A stretch of DNA of 42,189 nucleotides, taken from a virus. The notes under the pieces are model-generated. The model saw only the letters and a program-made list of their open reading frames with translations. It made no database searches and had not been told where the DNA came from. A program made the position numbers and the translations under genes. Location: positions 1-42,189 of the IMG/VR virus record IMGVR_UViG_3300025674_000095, one strand, 5' to 3'. Shown in pieces: positions 16,053 to 23,819 of this stretch. How positions within the stretch are numbered: position 1 is the first letter of the stretch; each line of letters opens with the position of its first letter.

Positions 16053-16061
16053 GTGTATAAT
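16033..16061 (+). promoter_or_regulatory. Sigma-70-type early promoter nested in the terminator
   Basis: TTGACT (16033-16038), exactly 17 bases, TATAAT (16056-16061), a perfect -10 box. The -35 box occupies the loop and first stem base of the preceding terminator. Transcription should start near 16068 and drive the 16084 gene, the 16254 gene and thyX. Confidence 0.8.
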
Positions 16062-16083
16062 GGTTAGAGTGGATACTACCCAA

Positions 16084-16254
16084 ATGGACAGAGAAAAACT
16101 CAAACTTCTTGTTCGTAACCTTGAACTTCTAGTAGACTCACTTAAAGCAGAAGTGTATTCTGATACTCAAAGTTACCTGAACTATGAAGAAGTAAAAACA
16201 GGTCTTCACGACTATGACGAAATTTTTGACGATGATGATGGATACCCCGACTAA
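16084..16254 (+). CDS. Small acidic hypothetical protein
   Basis: 56 residues from ATG 16084. The ATG at 16060 overlaps the -10 box and would lie outside the transcript. An N-terminal helix (REKLKLLVRNLELLVDSLKAEV) is followed by SYLNYEEVK and a tail of Asp residues. It may form a coiled coil. Function is unknown. The stop overlaps the next start (TAATG). Confidence 0.6.
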   Translation: MDREKLKLLVRNLELLVDSLKAEVYSDTQSYLNYEEVKTGLHDYDEIFDDDDGYPD

Positions 16255-16418
16255 TGACTAGTAGATCTAAAAAACTTGTAAAGTTGCTTGAGCGTTTAAT
16301 CAAGCAAGACCATCTATACGACGATGAAAAGATTCGTGAGATGAAGGTCCAACTTCGTGAGTTGAAAGAGCAACTCGCAGATATCGAAAAGAAAACATCG
16401 AAAGGATTTGGTAAATGA
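16254..16418 (+). CDS. Small coiled-coil hypothetical protein
   Basis: 54 residues, nearly all one charged helix: RSKKLVKLLERLIKQD, then EKIREMKVQLRELKEQLADIEKK with heptad-like leucines. It is too small to assign. It overlaps both neighbours, by one base upstream and ATGA with thyX downstream, so it should be made together with thymidylate synthase. Confidence 0.6.
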   Translation: MTSRSKKLVKLLERLIKQDHLYDDEKIREMKVQLRELKEQLADIEKKTSKGFGK

Positions 16419-17050
16419 GCGTAAAACTGGTCAGTGTAACTCCTGATGCGGAAAAGAACATGGCATATGTTGCCCGTGTTTCTAACCCCAACAATCAGGA
16501 AAACCCCAACTATGCTAAGTTGTTGGGTTATTGTATCAAGCACAACCACTGGTCTGTGTTTGAGCAGAGTTTCATGACTCTGGAGATTGAGACTACTCGT
16601 GGTCTGGCAGCTCAGATTTTGCGTCACCGTAGTTTCACCTATCAAGAGTTTTCCCAACGCTATGCTGATTCTTCCTTACTCGCAGAGACGATTCCAGTCC
16701 CCGAACTTCGCCGTCAAGACACCAAGAATCGTCAGAATTCTATTGACGACCTGGATCCTGAGTTTGTAGAACTTACCAACAAGCAGATTCAGACTTACTT
16801 TGCACAAGGTATGAGTCTGTATCAGCACCTGCTTGACAATGGTGTAGCAAAAGAGTGTGCTCGTTTTGTGCTTCCTCTGGCAACTCCTACTCGCTTGTAT
16901 ATGAGTGGTTCCTGCCGTTCTTGGATTCACTACATCCAACTGCGTTCTGCTAATGGCACCCAAAAGGAGCACATGGAGATCGCAGAGGCATGTAAGAAGA
17001 TTTTTGCCGAACAGTTCCCTACAGTTGCGGAAGCACTGGAGTGGGTCTAA
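16415..17050 (+). CDS. thyX: FAD-dependent thymidylate synthase ThyX
   Basis: 211 residues, the usual ThyX length. The signature RHR-x7-S-x-R is present from residue 70 (RHRSFTYQEFSQRY), and the C-terminal RSWIHYIQLR segment fits the dUMP/FAD site. It methylates dUMP to dTMP using methylene-tetrahydrofolate and NADPH through FAD, and supplies dTTP for phage DNA. It is common in marine T4-like phages in place of T4 Td. Transcription probably comes from the promoter at 16033. The stop TAA lies inside a CTAAATA late motif. Confidence 0.95.
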   Translation: MSVKLVSVTPDAEKNMAYVARVSNPNNQENPNYAKLLGYCIKHNHWSVFEQSFMTLEIETTRGLAAQILRHRSFTYQEFSQRYADSSLLAETIPVPELRRQDTKNRQNSIDDLDPEFVELTNKQIQTYFAQGMSLYQHLLDNGVAKECARFVLPLATPTRLYMSGSCRSWIHYIQLRSANGTQKEHMEIAEACKKIFAEQFPTVAEALEWV

Positions 17051-17053
17051 ATA
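17047..17053 (+). promoter_or_regulatory. T4-type late promoter motif CTAAATA
   Basis: CTAAATA followed by AATTAT, exactly 21 bases before the ATG at 17075. The thyX stop codon (17048-17050) is inside the motif. Confidence 0.6.
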
Positions 17054-17074
17054 AATTATCTTGATTTTATAACA

Positions 17075-17323
17075 ATGGCAACATATCCCGTAGTGAATAC
17101 ATCAACTGGTGAACAGAAAGAAGTGACCATGAGTGTCAACGACTGGGACCAGTGGAAAGCGGAAAACCCAGAATGGATTCGAGACTGGTCTGATCCTTCT
17201 ACCTGCCCACAACCTGGTGAAGTGGGTGAGTGGAAGGACAAACTCAGGAAGAAGAATCCTGGATGGAATGATGTGCTACATCGTGCCCAAAAAATGCCTG
17301 GTTCAAAAGTAAACAAACTCTAG
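17075..17323 (+). CDS. Small conserved phage protein
   Basis: 82 residues. The start, MATYPVVNTSTGEQKEVTMSVNDWDQW, resembles small phage FmdB-like proteins (PTY-V-N--TGE), but the zinc-ribbon cysteines of that family are absent; only one Cys is present. The end, PGWNDVLHRAQKMPGSKVNKL, is a conserved-looking basic tail. It may be a structural or regulatory protein; the late-type motif 21 bases upstream favours late expression. The gap to phoH is one base. Confidence 0.6.
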   Translation: MATYPVVNTSTGEQKEVTMSVNDWDQWKAENPEWIRDWSDPSTCPQPGEVGEWKDKLRKKNPGWNDVLHRAQKMPGSKVNKL

Positions 17324-17324
17324 T

Positions 17325-18083
17325 ATGGCAAGAAGAAAAAGAGCATCTGCAGAGCAACCTATCGGGGTTGGTCTCACGACAAAGCAGATGAAGCGGAAGA
17401 AACCGCTGAGTTCAGAGTATCTGGTAGACATTGATCCACTCACAGAAAACCAGACACGTCTATTTGACTCCTACAAAGAAGGTAAGCACATCGTTGCTTA
17501 TGGGTGTGCTGGTACAGGTAAGACCTTTATTACCCTCTACAATGCCCTTCAGGATGTATTGGATGAGAGAACACCTTATGAGCGTATCTATCTTGTACGT
17601 TCTCTTGTAGCAACCAGAGAGATCGGTTTCCTTCCTGGTTCTCATGAAGACAAGGCAGACATTTACCAGATTCCATATAAGAATATGGTGAAGTATATGT
17701 TCCAAATGCCTTCTGATGCTGACTTTGAGATGCTGTATGGTAACCTCAAGTCTCAGGAAACTATTAAGTTCTGGTCTACCTCATTCCTTCGTGGAACTAC
17801 ACTTGATAACTCTATTATCATTGTGGATGAATATCAGAACCTCAACTTCCACGAACTAGACTCTATTATCACCCGTGTTGGTGAGAACACTAGAATTTGT
17901 TTCTGTGGTGATGCTGTTCAGTCTGACTTGCAGAAGTCAAATGAGCGTAATGGTATTCATGACTTTATGTCAGTATTGCGTAAAATGCCATCGTTTGATA
18001 TAATTGAGTTTGGAGTAAATGACATCGTTCGTTCTGGACTTGTCAAAGAATACATTCTGGCAAAAATGGAAGCAGGTTTTTAA
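17325..18083 (+). CDS. phoH: PhoH-like ATPase
   Basis: 252 residues. Walker A is GCAGTGKT (about 61-68), Walker B is IIIVDEYQN (about 165-173), and ICFCGDAVQSDL follows as the third PhoH motif. PhoH proteins are RNA/DNA-associated P-loop ATPases related to the helicase superfamily. They belong to the phosphate regulon in some bacteria and are very common in marine phages, though their role there is unsettled. The stop shares its last A with the start of the next gene (TAATG). Confidence 0.92.
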   Translation: MARRKRASAEQPIGVGLTTKQMKRKKPLSSEYLVDIDPLTENQTRLFDSYKEGKHIVAYGCAGTGKTFITLYNALQDVLDERTPYERIYLVRSLVATREIGFLPGSHEDKADIYQIPYKNMVKYMFQMPSDADFEMLYGNLKSQETIKFWSTSFLRGTTLDNSIIIVDEYQNLNFHELDSIITRVGENTRICFCGDAVQSDLQKSNERNGIHDFMSVLRKMPSFDIIEFGVNDIVRSGLVKEYILAKMEAGF

Positions 18084-18763
18084 TGTTTGATCATGTTGAT
18101 GTTAGTCTCCCTACTCTTGAGCGGGAGACTATTGATGGTGTAAGGTATTACAAAGTACCTGATGATGAAGAACTCCTTCGACTGGTCTCCATCACTTCGG
18201 TGACCAGTCATTTTAATAAGGAGATCTTTATCAACTGGCGCAAGAAAGTTGGTGATGAAGAAGCAGACCGTATCACCAGAGCGGCAACAAGTCGTGGTAC
18301 GGATATGCATACTCTGGTAGAGCATCATCTAAAGAATGAAGACCTACCAAAAGTACAACCTATTTCAGATTTCCTTTTTAAGATTGCTAAAGAGAACCTG
18401 AATCGTATAAATAATATTTACGCTTTGGAAGGTTCCCTATATAGTAAGGAACTTGGCATTGCTGGGACAGTTGACTGCATCGCTGAATATGACGGCGAAT
18501 TGGCAATAATCGACTTTAAGACTTCTAAGAAACCAAAACCACGCGAGTGGATCGAACACTACTTTGTACAGTGCATGGCATATGGTTGTATGCTGTACGA
18601 ACTGACTGGTATTTCAGTCAAAAAACTTGTAATCATCATGGCTTGTGAAAATGGAGAATGCGTCGTCTATGAAGAACGAGACAAATCAAAGTACATCAAA
18701 CTTCTCACCCAATACATTAGAAAGTTTGTTAGAGATAAACTGGAACTCTATGGAACAGAATAA
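18083..18763 (+). CDS. PD-(D/E)XK (RecB/Cas4-like) exonuclease
   Basis: 226 residues. The nuclease core is D131 in AGTVDCI, then D144-F-K146 in AIIDFKTSKK, with an upstream RGTDMHTLVEHHL helix and a downstream Q-YFVQCMAYGCML helix (the QxxxY-type motif of RecB nucleases). It probably degrades or processes DNA ends during phage recombination or host DNA breakdown. The gene sits between phoH and gp33 in the DNA-metabolism cluster and overlaps gp33 by 14 bases. Confidence 0.85.
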   Translation: MFDHVDVSLPTLERETIDGVRYYKVPDDEELLRLVSITSVTSHFNKEIFINWRKKVGDEEADRITRAATSRGTDMHTLVEHHLKNEDLPKVQPISDFLFKIAKENLNRINNIYALEGSLYSKELGIAGTVDCIAEYDGELAIIDFKTSKKPKPREWIEHYFVQCMAYGCMLYELTGISVKKLVIIMACENGECVVYEERDKSKYIKLLTQYIRKFVRDKLELYGTE

Positions 18764-19010
18764 AGAACTAGAACAGGCAATAGAAAACAAATTTTTGACA
18801 CCTTCTAGGTTTGCCCTAGAGATTGAGAAAATTGTTGCGGAAGAAAACATCAATTATATCGATGCCATCTGTCACTATTGCGAAATCAATAGTCTTGAGG
18901 TAGAATCAGTAGTGAAACTGATTTCTAAACCCCTGAAGGAACGACTAAAGTGGGATGCAACTCGTCTCAACTTTATGAAGCGTACTTCTAGGGCAAAACT
19001 ACCACTATGA
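18750..19010 (+). CDS. 33: Late promoter transcription accessory protein gp33
   Basis: 86 residues from ATG 18750; an earlier in-frame ATG at 18645 lies deep inside the nuclease gene. The helix pair FALEIEKIVAEENINYIDAI, HYCEINSLEVESV and LISKPLKERLK aligns well with the T4 gp33 core (FIIEKMVEE-GMSYLEA, FLEENSI, FIPSGIIEKI). Gp33 bridges RNA polymerase and the sliding clamp to activate late transcription, in partnership with the sigma factor gp55, which is not seen in this window. It is the likely activator for the CTAAATA promoters. Confidence 0.8.
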   Translation: MEQNKELEQAIENKFLTPSRFALEIEKIVAEENINYIDAICHYCEINSLEVESVVKLISKPLKERLKWDATRLNFMKRTSRAKLPL

Positions 19011-19207
19011 TTTCCCGTGATGAATTAATGCACCATCGCCTACAAGCATGGTTGCGTGAGAATAAATGCGATGATATTGAGTATCTTGGTGAATATGAAG
19101 ATACTCTAGGAATTATGAAACATTGGTATCGTATTGCCGAGCACGAAGTTTCTGTTGATTGTATTGAAGATCTTGAGTTAGTCGATGCTGAAAGTGACCC
19201 CGTTTGA
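19007..19207 (+). CDS. Small acidic hypothetical protein
   Basis: 66 residues, with an ATGA overlap with gp33. Contains MISRDELMHHRLQAWLRENK, YLGEYEDTLGIMKHWYRI and CIEDLELVDAES. It is acidic, without a membrane segment, and belongs to no family I recognise. It overlaps gp59 by about 20 bases, so it is coupled to replication genes on both sides. Confidence 0.6.
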   Translation: MISRDELMHHRLQAWLRENKCDDIEYLGEYEDTLGIMKHWYRIAEHEVSVDCIEDLELVDAESDPV

Positions 19208-19784
19208 GACCTATCAACATTATTTGTCGTTAAAGAACCATTTTACAAACCCAAAATACGATTTCTTTAAGTATGGTGCGAAGACCCGTGCCAGTGTAAC
19301 TTCTTTCAATAAGAGAAAGGATAAGTATTGGTTTGAAAAAACTTCGCGTAAATATAATGATAAGGAAGTCGTAGATTTTCTTGTATCTAATTTCACTGCC
19401 ACCGACAACCCGCAAAACCTATGGATTGGCGAAATTATCAATTCTGGCGAAAGAAACTACGCCGAATGGACGAAACGACAACAGAGTTTGACCTACTTGT
19501 TCAAAGAACAAAGCAGCGAATTGTTCTCGGAGAACGAATTAGAGAGTGTTTTCGACTGTTCGAAAGGTCATCCACCCGTTCTAAAAATGTTCCTGGGCGG
19601 GAAAATTTCCCTAGAAACCCTGGTGATATATGATAAAATATTCCTGTTCGGGAATACGTTTGATAAGAAACTTTTGGACCCAGTGTGGGAATCCGTAAGT
19701 TTAAAATTAAAAAAGTATTCCCCGTTCATAAATATTGATGTGTTCAATTATCGTAAGATTTTGCGGTCTATAATCAATGAGTGA
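19185..19784 (+). CDS. 59: Helicase loader gp59
   Basis: 199 residues. YDFFKYGAKTRASVTSFNKRKDKYWFEK aligns with the N-terminal HMG-like part of T4 gp59 (KYDVIKYN..R.SDAAYQKRRDKYFFQK). WIGEIINSGE, HPPVLKMFLGGKISLETLVIYDKI and PVWESVSLKLKKY continue the match through the C-terminal half. It loads the gp41 helicase on gp32-covered forks. A start at GTG 19194 (VTPFE) is possible. The end overlaps the next gene by eight bases. Confidence 0.88.
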   Translation: MLKVTPFETYQHYLSLKNHFTNPKYDFFKYGAKTRASVTSFNKRKDKYWFEKTSRKYNDKEVVDFLVSNFTATDNPQNLWIGEIINSGERNYAEWTKRQQSLTYLFKEQSSELFSENELESVFDCSKGHPPVLKMFLGGKISLETLVIYDKIFLFGNTFDKKLLDPVWESVSLKLKKYSPFINIDVFNYRKILRSIINE

Positions 19785-20109
19785 CTTTTTCAAATCTGAT
19801 ATTATCCAAGACGAACTGACTGAAATCAATAATCTTCAGGAAGAAATCTATGGCAGTATCCTGACCTTTGGTGGAATGGATGCTGAGACCAAAAGAGAAC
19901 ACGTCGAAAAGTTGCAGACCTTGCTAGAAAAGCAAATGATCATGTATACTAGATTGTCTCTTTCAGATGACCCACAAGCGGTTGAGATGAAAGAGAACCT
20001 ACGCAAATCAGTGGTACTGATGGGTTTCCCACCAGACACTGATATGTCAATTTTATTCGACAGTATGAGAGAAACAATCGAATCCCTCAAGCAATATCTT
20101 GACGATTGA
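19777..20109 (+). CDS. DUF1825-like protein
   Basis: 110 residues, all helical: FFKSDIIQDELTEINNLQEEIYG, then MDAETKREHVEKLQTLLEKQ-IMYTRLSLSDDP and MGFPPDTDMSILFDSMRETIESL. The order (start with FF-S-I-Q-E, a middle R-x3-E-x2-E helix, a phenylalanine-glycine turn, a final helix) fits DUF1825, a family known mainly from cyanobacteria and their phages. The function is unknown. It sits between gp59 and gp32. The -35 box of the gp32 promoter overlaps its last codons. Confidence 0.65.
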   Translation: MSDFFKSDIIQDELTEINNLQEEIYGSILTFGGMDAETKREHVEKLQTLLEKQMIMYTRLSLSDDPQAVEMKENLRKSVVLMGFPPDTDMSILFDSMRETIESLKQYLDD

Positions 20110-20127
20110 GGGCATCTTTGCTATACT
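20099..20127 (+). promoter_or_regulatory. Sigma-70-type early promoter for gp32
   Basis: TTGACG (20099-20104), exactly 17 bases, TATACT (20122-20127). Transcription should start near 20134, giving a leader of about 40 bases before the ATG at 20173. The -35 box lies inside the end of the upstream gene. Confidence 0.7.
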
Positions 20128-20172
20128 ATCCGAGTAAATCCCCCGAATCCAAATTAATCCGAGGTAATCCAA

Positions 20173-21099
20173 ATGTCTTTCGCAGACCTTAAAAAGCAAT
20201 CCAAACTAGGTTCTCTCACCGAAAAACTGGTGAAAGAAGTTGAAAAAATGAATAATTCTAGTGGTTCTGTTGATGAACGTCAATGGAAACTAGAGTGTGA
20301 CAAAGGTGGAAACGGTTATGCCGTAATTCGCTTTCTTCCTGCACCAGAAGGAGAAGACCTTCCTTTTGCTAAGATCTATTCCCATGCGTTCCAAGGCCCA
20401 GGTGGTTGGTTGATTGACAACTGCCTCACTAGTCTTAATCAGAAGTGCCCAATTTGCGAGCACAATTCCAGTCTATGGAACAACGGCACCGATGCTGGTA
20501 AAGAGCAAGCACGTAAGCAGAAGCGTAAACTGACTTATGTTGCTAACATCTATGTGGTCAAGGATCCTGCAAATCCTGCCAATGAAGGTAAAGTCTTCCT
20601 GTATAAGTTTGGCAAGAAGATCTTCGACAAACTCACTGCTGCCATGCAACCCGAGTTTGAAGATGAGGAAGCAATCGATCCCTTTGACTTCTGGGGTGGT
20701 GCTAACTTCAAACTGAAAGCAAAGAACGTCGCTGGTTATCGTAACTACGACTCTTCTGAGTTCGCACGTCCTTCTGCTCTTTTGGATGACGATGATGCCA
20801 TGGAAGCAATCTGGAAGAAGCAGTATTCTCTAGAAGAGTTTCTTTCTCCTTCAGAGTTTAAGGGTTATGATGAACTGAAGAAGCGTCTTGATTACACCCT
20901 GGGTCTCAAAGGCACTCCTCGTCTCCAAGATCCAGATGAAGGAGAAGAGGAAGAGCACACCCGTGGTTCTACCCGTGAACTCACCGAAGATCTCCGTGAT
21001 GAACTGTCTTCTCTGAAACCCACTCGCACCGTTGCCTCCTCTAATGAAGATGAGGATGATGATGCAATGTCATATTTCGCCCGCCTTGCCGAAGAGTGA
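20173..21099 (+). CDS. 32: Single-stranded DNA-binding protein gp32
   Basis: 308 residues, close to T4 gp32 (301). A basic N-terminal arm (FADLKKQSKLGSLTEKLVKE) gives cooperative binding. The zinc site is H71, C84, C92 and C95, keeping the T4 13-residue gap between H and the first C. The acidic C-terminus (GEEEEH and DEDDDAM) is the protein-interaction tail. It coats single-stranded DNA in replication and recombination and works with gp59. The ribosome site is GAGGTAA. The leader repeats AATCC three times. The stop overlaps the next gene (GTGA). Confidence 0.93.
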   Translation: MSFADLKKQSKLGSLTEKLVKEVEKMNNSSGSVDERQWKLECDKGGNGYAVIRFLPAPEGEDLPFAKIYSHAFQGPGGWLIDNCLTSLNQKCPICEHNSSLWNNGTDAGKEQARKQKRKLTYVANIYVVKDPANPANEGKVFLYKFGKKIFDKLTAAMQPEFEDEEAIDPFDFWGGANFKLKAKNVAGYRNYDSSEFARPSALLDDDDAMEAIWKKQYSLEEFLSPSEFKGYDELKKRLDYTLGLKGTPRLQDPDEGEEEEHTRGSTRELTEDLRDELSSLKPTRTVASSNEDEDDDAMSYFARLAEE

Positions 21100-21683
21100 A
21101 GTCTGATTACACAATAGACCGTGTAAGCAAATCTGAAGCCGCAGAGTTACTTCTGCGGTTTCATTATCTTAAGGATATTTCAAAAGGTTTCAAATCTGGT
21201 TATAATTACGGTTTATACAAGAAAAATGATTTTTCACCTCTAAATATTGGAGGCATTCAGGGAGTCTGTATCTTTACTGGACTCCCTGTTCCAGAAATTG
21301 CTAAAGGTGCGTTTGGGTTAGAACGTCATGAACAACAAGGACTCTTCGAACTCTCAAGGCTCTGTATCCACCCCGATACTCAGCAAAGAGAGTATAATAT
21401 CACTTCTTGGTTCGTTTCAAAGGCGATTAAGAAACTTAGAAGCGAAACAGAAGTCAAAGCAATTATCTCATACGCTGATAGCGACTATCATAGTGGCACA
21501 ATCTATCGGGCTTGCAACTTTAGGTATTGTGGTCTATCAGAACCAAAGAAAGATTTCTACTTTTCAGATGGCACCAAGCATTCCCGAGGTTCTGTTAAAG
21601 GGTGCGATGGAGAATGGAAAGATCGTTCCCGTAAACATAGGTATGTGATGGTGTTTGATAAATCTCTAAATCTCTTATGGTGA
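21096..21683 (+). CDS. Mom-like DNA modification protein
   Basis: 195 residues from GTG 21096, overlapping the gp32 stop. SKSEAAELLLRFHYLKDIS, then IGGIQGVCIFTGLP, ELSRLCIHPD, SWFVSKAIKKL and ISYADSDYHSGTIYRACNFRY give the strand order of the GNAT-like Mom family. In phage Mu, Mom modifies adenine so that DNA resists restriction. The close neighbours gp32 and gp59 suit a DNA-directed enzyme. The exact base and chemical group here are unknown. The gene converges on gp53 with a nine-base overlap. Confidence 0.75.
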   Translation: MKSDYTIDRVSKSEAAELLLRFHYLKDISKGFKSGYNYGLYKKNDFSPLNIGGIQGVCIFTGLPVPEIAKGAFGLERHEQQGLFELSRLCIHPDTQQREYNITSWFVSKAIKKLRSETEVKAIISYADSDYHSGTIYRACNFRYCGLSEPKKDFYFSDGTKHSRGSVKGCDGEWKDRSRKHRYVMVFDKSLNLLW

Positions 21684-22322
21684 TGTGTTGTAAGTATTTT
21701 CAGTTCTAATTGTTTTTTGATCGATGTATTGAGAAGATTCACTATAAAATAACTCTTTTCTCATATCTTTTAGTATCTGTTGTAAGTATGCTGGTTTTAG
21801 AATATAAATTAAAGACTTATTGTTATTTCTAATTGTTTCATACTCATAGTTACTAATTCCAATTACTGGATTTATAGTTTGGTCTCTTTTATCTGGATTT
21901 GGAATTGTAAAATTTGAGTTTACTTCTAAACCAGAATTAAGAATTAACCTTCCATTAGTATCTTTTACTTCAGTAGTTTCATAATGATGAATTGCATTTA
22001 AATTATTTCCATAAAGATTTTCGCAGTACTCATACAATTCTCTATTTGATAATGGCCATTGATCTCTTATATTTGTTATTCCTGAGGTTATGATAACAAC
22101 CCAATCATAGTTAACACTTCCATATACTTCTTCTGCTATTGTTTCTGGTCTTGCACCGTCAACAATTTCATACTTATCAAATAATGTAAACACATTTTGA
22201 AGATCATCTCTAATTTTAGCTCTTCTAAAAAAGTTTTTTACAAGAATATAATCTTGAGATGATTGCTTATCTGCTAAAAATGATTGATATTCTAAATTTG
22301 GAAGTTCTCTAAAATAAGACAT
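21675..22322 (-). CDS. 53: Baseplate wedge protein gp53
   Basis: 215 residues (T4 gp53 has 196). MSYFRELPNLEYQSF, then KNFFRRAKIRDD, FDKYEIVDGARPETIAEEVYG and YDWVVIITSGITNIRDQWPLS is the LysM-like fold and wedge core of gp53. It joins baseplate wedges into the ring around the hub. It is the last gene of the minus-strand run (gp4, unknown, gp48, gp53), overlapping gp48 by one base and the convergent Mom-like gene by nine. No terminator hairpin is visible between them. Confidence 0.88.
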   Translation of the reverse strand: MSYFRELPNLEYQSFLADKQSSQDYILVKNFFRRAKIRDDLQNVFTLFDKYEIVDGARPETIAEEVYGSVNYDWVVIITSGITNIRDQWPLSNRELYEYCENLYGNNLNAIHHYETTEVKDTNGRLILNSGLEVNSNFTIPNPDKRDQTINPVIGISNYEYETIRNNNKSLIYILKPAYLQQILKDMRKELFYSESSQYIDQKTIRTENTYNTSP

Positions 22323-23206
22323 TAGTATCCAACTCCTCCTGTTACTTCTGGACTATCATAATCAGTGGAATATATTGGAGACAGTTCTTGGAACTGCAAG
22401 TTCATAGTCATATGTATTGGTGTACCGTCATGATATGATGAATATTGACCAGAACCAGTATAGTCAACACTCATATTTGTCAGAGCACATAATTTAAATT
22501 TGTTTAGGAATGGATGATCTTTACTTCCACGCATATATCTTAATTTAAATACTTTTGGTGCAGTAACAAAAAATTCTGATACAGATTTACCTGGAAGCAT
22601 ACTTTTCTTCAAGGTTCTTATGATGTTTTTTATACTTGTACTTTCAGTAGCATTTCTGGGCATAAGATCAAATGTGAAGTTGAATCCAGATCTTAATAAA
22701 ACACCATTGAACAGTAACTCAACGTTTGGATTTACAACTTGTCCTGTTGCTCTTGATACTAAATCGTTTATATTTCCCTCTTTTCCTGCAAGAGCATTTA
22801 CTGCTAATCCTGAAGCTGCTGCAGATGCTGTTTGTTGTCCAGATCCATCCGTTATTTCGCCTGTTAATGAGTTAAAAACATTTTTTGCATTTTCAAATGC
22901 TGCACCCATACCACCACTAATAAGTTCATTTGCAGTATTATATCCAGCTGCCATAAGAGAATTTACACTATTATCCCCCCAACTAGCACCATGACCATCA
23001 CTAATTGCTTTGGGTAGAGGTAAAATTATAGCACTTTGAGATAACAATAGTCCTCCAGCAGATGAGTCATCTCCAGATGTAAGAGATAGAATATTTTCTC
23101 CAGCAAATTTTAGACCAGGAGCTTTATACTCCTGAATGTTTATCATAAGATAGTCATCAAGTCTACTTATAGGTTTTTCTGGATACCTGTATAACTCTAA
23201 TGCCAT
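22322..23206 (-). CDS. 48: Baseplate tail-tube cap protein gp48-like
   Basis: 294 residues. The C-terminal half carries NPNVELLFNGVLLRSGFNFTFDLMPRNATES and SIKNIIRTLKKSMLP, matching the gp19/gp48/gp54 tube-like fold, with FVTAPKVFKLRYMRGSKDHPFL and LCALTNMSVDYTGSGQYSSY. The middle is alanine- and glycine-rich. Gp48 and gp54 form the platform on which the tail tube grows; this one fits gp48 best by order next to gp53, though gp54 is possible. Confidence 0.75.
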   Translation of the reverse strand: MALELYRYPEKPISRLDDYLMINIQEYKAPGLKFAGENILSLTSGDDSSAGGLLLSQSAIILPLPKAISDGHGASWGDNSVNSLMAAGYNTANELISGGMGAAFENAKNVFNSLTGEITDGSGQQTASAAASGLAVNALAGKEGNINDLVSRATGQVVNPNVELLFNGVLLRSGFNFTFDLMPRNATESTSIKNIIRTLKKSMLPGKSVSEFFVTAPKVFKLRYMRGSKDHPFLNKFKLCALTNMSVDYTGSGQYSSYHDGTPIHMTMNLQFQELSPIYSTDYDSPEVTGGVGY

Positions 23207-23222
23207 TTATTTTTTTAATTAT

Positions 23223-23819
23223 TTATGGACTATTTTGAACAAATAGAGCATAATTTACACCTCGCAATGTGTTAAATTCTGATACTGTCATTTCAAAATA
23301 TCCACTTCTAACTTCTGGTGTGGTATATTGCCTAAATGGACTTTGACCACCCCTAAGTTGCCAATGATAATTAAATCCCATAAATCCATTTCCAACTGGT
23401 TCAGATGCCATTATCAATGGGTGGCGATCATATATTAAACCAGGAGTCTTTGCGCTGTATATGTATGTATAATAATTTCCAACACTGGGGAAATCAACTT
23501 CAGTATCGCTAAGAGACTTCATAATTGCTCTCATCAATTCAGATGGATTTTCAATACCAATTAAATCTCTTCTTATTGATAAAATTCTATTTTCATCCTT
23601 AAATATTGCATCATCAAATCTTCTATCAGGATTTGATTTCTGATAATCGGCATCATATTTAATTTCATGAATAAGTTGTGCCTTATTTAATCTGCTGTAG
23701 TTTGTACTTGTATTTCCAGATTCAGTTTCAAATGTAATATAATATGATCTAGCAATGTCCTGTAGTTCTGCTACAGTATATTCTTCTAAACTACCTCTCT
23801 CATATCCTGTGAGTGCCAT
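23223..23819 (-). CDS. Conserved structural protein of unknown function
   Basis: 198 residues. The first 70 residues (LEEYTVAELQDIARSYY and NKAQLIHEI) look like a SAP/Rho-N-type helical domain that binds nucleic acid. The second half contains TPGLIYDRHPLIMASEPVGNGFMGFNYHW, a pattern (YD--PL, then GF-G-N-HW) that I associate with several T4-like phage proteins but cannot name with certainty. It lies between gp48 and the head-completion protein gp4, so a head or baseplate completion role, possibly at the DNA end, is plausible. It overlaps gp4 by one base. Confidence 0.5.
   Translation of the reverse strand: MALTGYERGSLEEYTVAELQDIARSYYITFETESGNTSTNYSRLNKAQLIHEIKYDADYQKSNPDRRFDDAIFKDENRILSIRRDLIGIENPSELMRAIMKSLSDTEVDFPSVGNYYTYIYSAKTPGLIYDRHPLIMASEPVGNGFMGFNYHWQLRGGQSPFRQYTTPEVRSGYFEMTVSEFNTLRGVNYALFVQNSP

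Noticed and set aside
16060-16083. Upstream ATG 16060 as start of the 16084 gene
   Set aside because: It overlaps the TATAAT box, so it would precede the expected transcript start.
21240-21246. CTAAATA inside the Mom-like gene as a late promoter
   Set aside because: It lies within a coding region with no plus-strand gene start downstream; the next genes are on the other strand.
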